From assembly GCA_902363825.1 (NCBI GenBank), contig CABJBK010000003.1, positions 254,392-318,391 on the forward strand: a stretch of DNA of 64,000 bases, read 5' to 3'. The notes under the pieces were generated by a model. That model worked only from the letters and a program-made list of their open reading frames with translations, was not told where the DNA came from and did no database searches. Positions 61,100 to 64,000 of the stretch are shown here, piece by piece (the stretch's first letter is position 1; every line of letters starts with the position of its first letter). The translations under genes were made by a program, and so were the position numbers. This DNA is from Lachnospiraceae bacterium. Lineage in GTDB: Bacteria; Bacillota; Clostridia; Lachnospirales; Lachnospiraceae.

Positions 61100-62796
61100 T
61101 GGATGGACAGATTTCATTTACATTTGAACAAAGACAACCAATAAAAGGATATCCGGAGTTACACTGGACAGGGAAGAGAGCCTATGAAACGGAACAATTC
61201 TATCCTGCTCAGTTGAAAGAAGTATATGGTAATCCAAAAGATGGTTGGATGAACAAAATATTTTGGGGTGATAATTTACAGGTTATGGGGCATTTACTTC
61301 AGAATTTTATGGGAAAAATAAATTTGGTTTATATTGATCCACCATTTGCTAGTAGTGCAGATTATGTGAAGAAAATTAAGTTAAAAAAGAAAGCTGTAAC
61401 AGGTGATGCTTCGATGTTTGAAGAAAAGCAGTACACAGATATTTGGAACAATGATGAATATTTACAATTTATTTTTGAACGTTTAACGATTATTAGGGAA
61501 CTGCTTAGCGAGCAAGGAACAATTTTTATGCATTGTGACTGGAGAGTAAGTGGGTATGTCAGGTTAATAATGGATGAAGTGTTTGGAAAGGAAAATTTTT
61601 TGAATGAAATTATTTGGAATTATTCAGGGGGGAGAATAGGGCATAATTTTTTTGGTAGGAAGCACGATACAATTTTCTGGTATGCTAAACAATATGGACA
61701 ACAAACATTTAACTATAATGATGTACGACAGGAATATGCAGAATCCACACTAAAAAGAAATCAATATAAGAATAACGGCAGTGATGATAGAGTATTGGAT
61801 TATAAACCAAATGAAGATGGAAAATTTCCTGAAGATGTATGGAATATTTCAATAATTAATCCATTTGCGAAAGAACGACTAGATTATCCGACACAAAAGC
61901 CAGAAAAGTTATTAGAACAAGTGATAAAAGCAGCTTCAAATCCTGGAGATATTGTTTTTGATTGTTTTATGGGATCTGGAACCACACAAGCTGTTGCTAT
62001 GAAATTAGGAAGAAGATTTATTGGAGCAGATATTAATCTTGGTGCAATAAAAACTACAACAAAGAGATTGATAACTGCATCTAACGATTTGGATAATACT
62101 AAATATACTGGGTTTGAAGTTTATAATGTGAATAATTATGACTTTTTTAGAAATCCAGTTGAAGCAAAATCTTTATTAATTGACGCTCTTGGAATTCAAA
62201 AATTTGGTTCATCTACAGTATATGATGGCGAATTAGACGGTTGGATGGTTAAAATCATGCCTACAAATCGTATTGCAACAAAGGCTGATTTAGAAGAACT
62301 TAAGGCTAATTTACCATATCATACATTTGAAAAGCGTAAGGAAGAAAATCCGAATTGTGTGGTGGAGAAAATTAAGATTATTTGCATGGGACATGAAGCT
62401 GATTTGAAGGCATCGTTGGAACAGGAACTTTCTTCGTATAATTTGGAAATAGAGATAGTTGATATCCTTAGGGATAAGAAAGATTTACAATTTAAGAGAG
62501 AAGCAGATGCCAATGTTGTTAAAGAAAACGATCAGATTATAATAAAAGAATTTTATCCGATGAACCTTTTACAGAAATTAAGTATGCAGAAGGAATCAGT
62601 TGAAGATTGGAGGCAGTTGGTAGAATCTATCTATATTGACTGGAATTATGATGGACAGACAATGAGGCCGACAATTTGTGATATTCCTGCAAAAGATGAG
62701 TTGGTATCTGGTATATATAAAATTCCAGCTTCAGCAGGTAAAATTAAAATAAAGATAACAGATTTGTTATCTGAGTCACTTGAGCTGGAGGTATAG
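61099..62796 (+). CDS. mod: Type III restriction-modification methyltransferase Mod
   Basis: The 565-residue protein has the beta-class order of N6-adenine methylases: catalytic DPPF at 80-83 in LVYIDPPFASSADY, then the SAM-binding FMGSGTTQAVAMKLGR from residue 290. A large region between and after carries the target-recognition part (RIGHNFFGRKHDTIFWYAKQ, DYPTQKPEKLLEQVI). The C-terminal 200 residues are less typical. ATG 61099 follows AAGGAG and overlaps the helicase stop. It lies 2 bases before res. Confidence 0.92.
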   Translation: MDGQISFTFEQRQPIKGYPELHWTGKRAYETEQFYPAQLKEVYGNPKDGWMNKIFWGDNLQVMGHLLQNFMGKINLVYIDPPFASSADYVKKIKLKKKAVTGDASMFEEKQYTDIWNNDEYLQFIFERLTIIRELLSEQGTIFMHCDWRVSGYVRLIMDEVFGKENFLNEIIWNYSGGRIGHNFFGRKHDTIFWYAKQYGQQTFNYNDVRQEYAESTLKRNQYKNNGSDDRVLDYKPNEDGKFPEDVWNISIINPFAKERLDYPTQKPEKLLEQVIKAASNPGDIVFDCFMGSGTTQAVAMKLGRRFIGADINLGAIKTTTKRLITASNDLDNTKYTGFEVYNVNNYDFFRNPVEAKSLLIDALGIQKFGSSTVYDGELDGWMVKIMPTNRIATKADLEELKANLPYHTFEKRKEENPNCVVEKIKIICMGHEADLKASLEQELSSYNLEIEIVDILRDKKDLQFKREADANVVKENDQIIIKEFYPMNLLQKLSMQKESVEDWRQLVESIYIDWNYDGQTMRPTICDIPAKDELVSGIYKIPASAGKIKIKITDLLSESLELEV

Positions 62797-62798
62797 AT

Positions 62799-63938
62799 AT
62801 GGCAAAAGAAGTTGGAATGGAATTTGCCTTTTTTGAGTTCCTTCGTTCATTCTATGTAGATAATAGAGGAATTATAAGAAATAGGTATCGTGAAATAACT
62901 AAGAAATATCTGGATTACAATGACAAGGAAAAGAACCCAGACGCATTTTTACGAACCCCACAGTTTGAAGCCTTAGAAATGTATGTGTTTGTAAAAGAAT
63001 TTATGAATAATCAGCAGATGTATCAGATGTTTGATGACTGGTCAAAGAGAAATGGTGTGTTTGCAGATAGACGATTCTATGATGAAGCTGGGCAGATGAC
63101 ATTATATGATGTTTATTCTCCAAAGCAGTATCATGATTATTTTTTGCAGATAAAGAAATATGCGGAAGATTATCCAAATTATATTTTTGCATTAACTATG
63201 GGACTAGGTAAGACAATTCTCATGGCTACATGTATTTTTTATGAGTTTCTTCTTGCTTCAAAATGGCCTCGAGATGATAGGTATTGTCATAATGCATTGG
63301 TTTTTGCACCAGACAAAACAGTATTACAATCGTTAAAAGAAATAGTAACTTTTGATAAGAGTAAGGTTGTACCTCCGGAATATATTGGTGTATTAGATGC
63401 GAATATTAAGGTATATTTTCTTGAAGATAGTGGAACCACATTAAATACATTAGATGGTTCCAAGTATAATATAATTATTTCTAATACACAGAAAATTATA
63501 TTAAAGACTCAGCATAAAGAAAAAAGTTCTGTAGACAAGTTGTTTAGTGATCAGGTACCGGGACAATCTGTATTGGATGATGTTCTTGGAATATTACAGG
63601 AAATCAGTAACAACGATGATTTGATGTCAAATCAACGTTTTGAGAAACTTACCAGGCTTTCACAAATGGGTATTTATGTAGATGAAGCACATCATATGTT
63701 TGGAGCAGACTTGGAGAAGGCTTTGCACGAAAATGGTAAGGGCACTAGCCTGCGTAATACTATAAATGAATTGTCTAATGAATTATCTAAGCATGGAAGT
63801 AAAGTGATTGCTTGTTATAATTTTACAGGAACACCATACATCAATAATAAGATTCTTCCGGAAGTTATATATGCTTATGGATTGCAGGCGGCAATTAGAA
63901 ATAATTTCTTAAAAGATACTAGTGTACTGACATATTGA
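62799..63938 (+). pseudogene. res: Truncated type III restriction subunit Res
   Basis: The reading frame gives 379 residues of the N-terminal part of a Res-like DEAD-box helicase: Walker A in ALTMGLGKTILMA (134-139), DEAH in YVDEAHHMFGADLEKAL (295-298) and FTGTPYINN. The sequence stops at TGA 63936, where the usual second helicase lobe and the nuclease domain should follow. After about 63917 the sequence no longer reads as Res. AAATATTTCTGGCTGTTATT and TTTATGGTACAATAAAAG resemble the end and promoter of an insertion. The rest of res may lie beyond the window. The restriction activity is likely lost unless spliced back by excision. Confidence 0.75.
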
Positions 63939-64000
63939 TATTTAGTTAAATATTTCTGGCTGTTATTGCCGTTTTATGGTACAATAAAAGAAACGGCGGT
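63918..64000 (+). mobile_element. Possible left end of an insertion that interrupts res
   Basis: The last approximately 80 bases do not continue the Res frame. They include TGGTACAATAAAAG (a -10-like TACAAT) and end in AAACGGCGGT, which looks like the leader of a further gene on the plus strand. Family not identifiable. Confidence 0.35.

Overview
The window looks like the chromosome of a spore-forming, gut-type Firmicute of the Lachnospiraceae (Roseburia/Agathobacter-like). This is inferred from spoIIID next to guaA, the short clostridial-type ThiC, a FolT gene under a THF riboswitch, the UMF1, SulP and CstA transporters, and Firmicute-style ribosome binding sites. No tRNA, rRNA or CRISPR array was seen. 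The genus is a guess.

Layout. (1) 1 to about 26.5 kb is a defence-rich island, all on the plus strand. It opens with the 3' end of one type I restriction system: hsdR, then a giant YgjP/ImmA double-protease regulator, an Mrr nuclease, a DUF262/DUF1524/DUF4268 (GmrSD-like) protein, a small PD-(D/E)xK protein and a SEC-C protein. A second, unusual type I locus follows at 10.0-22.8 kb: a degenerate methylase fused to an HsdS-like domain, an ADP-ribosylglycohydrolase fused to HsdM, a second HsdM, HsdS, a truncated hsdS-associated recombinase, an hsdS remnant, HsdR, a zinc-ribbon peptide and a second ImmA/IrrE regulator homologous to the first. Then come mobile-element genes (sigma-like factor, DUF4406-like, PD-(D/E)xK, VapE-type primase/helicase). 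(2) At about 26.5 kb the VapE gene is cut and joined in frame to the wreck of a host two-component system. (3) 27.7-49.98 kb is host core: SulP, UMF1 transporter, a broken lipoprotein, CstA, a four-gene oligopeptide/nickel-type ABC transporter, folT with THF riboswitch, a MraZ-like small protein, CorA, a chemotaxis receptor, thiC with TPP riboswitch, a frameshifted GGDEF gene, a HAD phosphatase, an MIF-like tautomerase, spoIIID and guaA. (4) From the 3' end of guaA to the window end is an AT-rich integrative mobilizable element: XRE repressor with paired operators, xis, tyrosine integrase, TnpV, a hierarchical hairpin repeat array, a candidate oriT, MobC and relaxase. Its cargo is an ImmA/IrrE-PIN pair, a UvrD/RecB-like helicase-nuclease, and type III Mod and Res, with Res cut short about 80 bp before the window ends.

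How it works together. The two islands carry most of the biology. The most novel-looking unit is the 10.0-22.8 kb type I locus, where an ADP-ribosyl hydrolase is covalently tied to the methyltransferase and an ImmA/IrrE-HTH protease is encoded just behind hsdR. The same hsdR-then-protease order occurs twice with diverged paralogues, so I suggest the protease is a functional partner of type I restriction, for example controlling restriction after DNA damage or after acquisition. The ADP-ribosylglycohydrolase could reverse phage ADP-ribosylation of the enzyme or of DNA. Both ideas are inference. In the second island, three 109-bp superrepeats of nested complementary arms lie beside the likely oriT.
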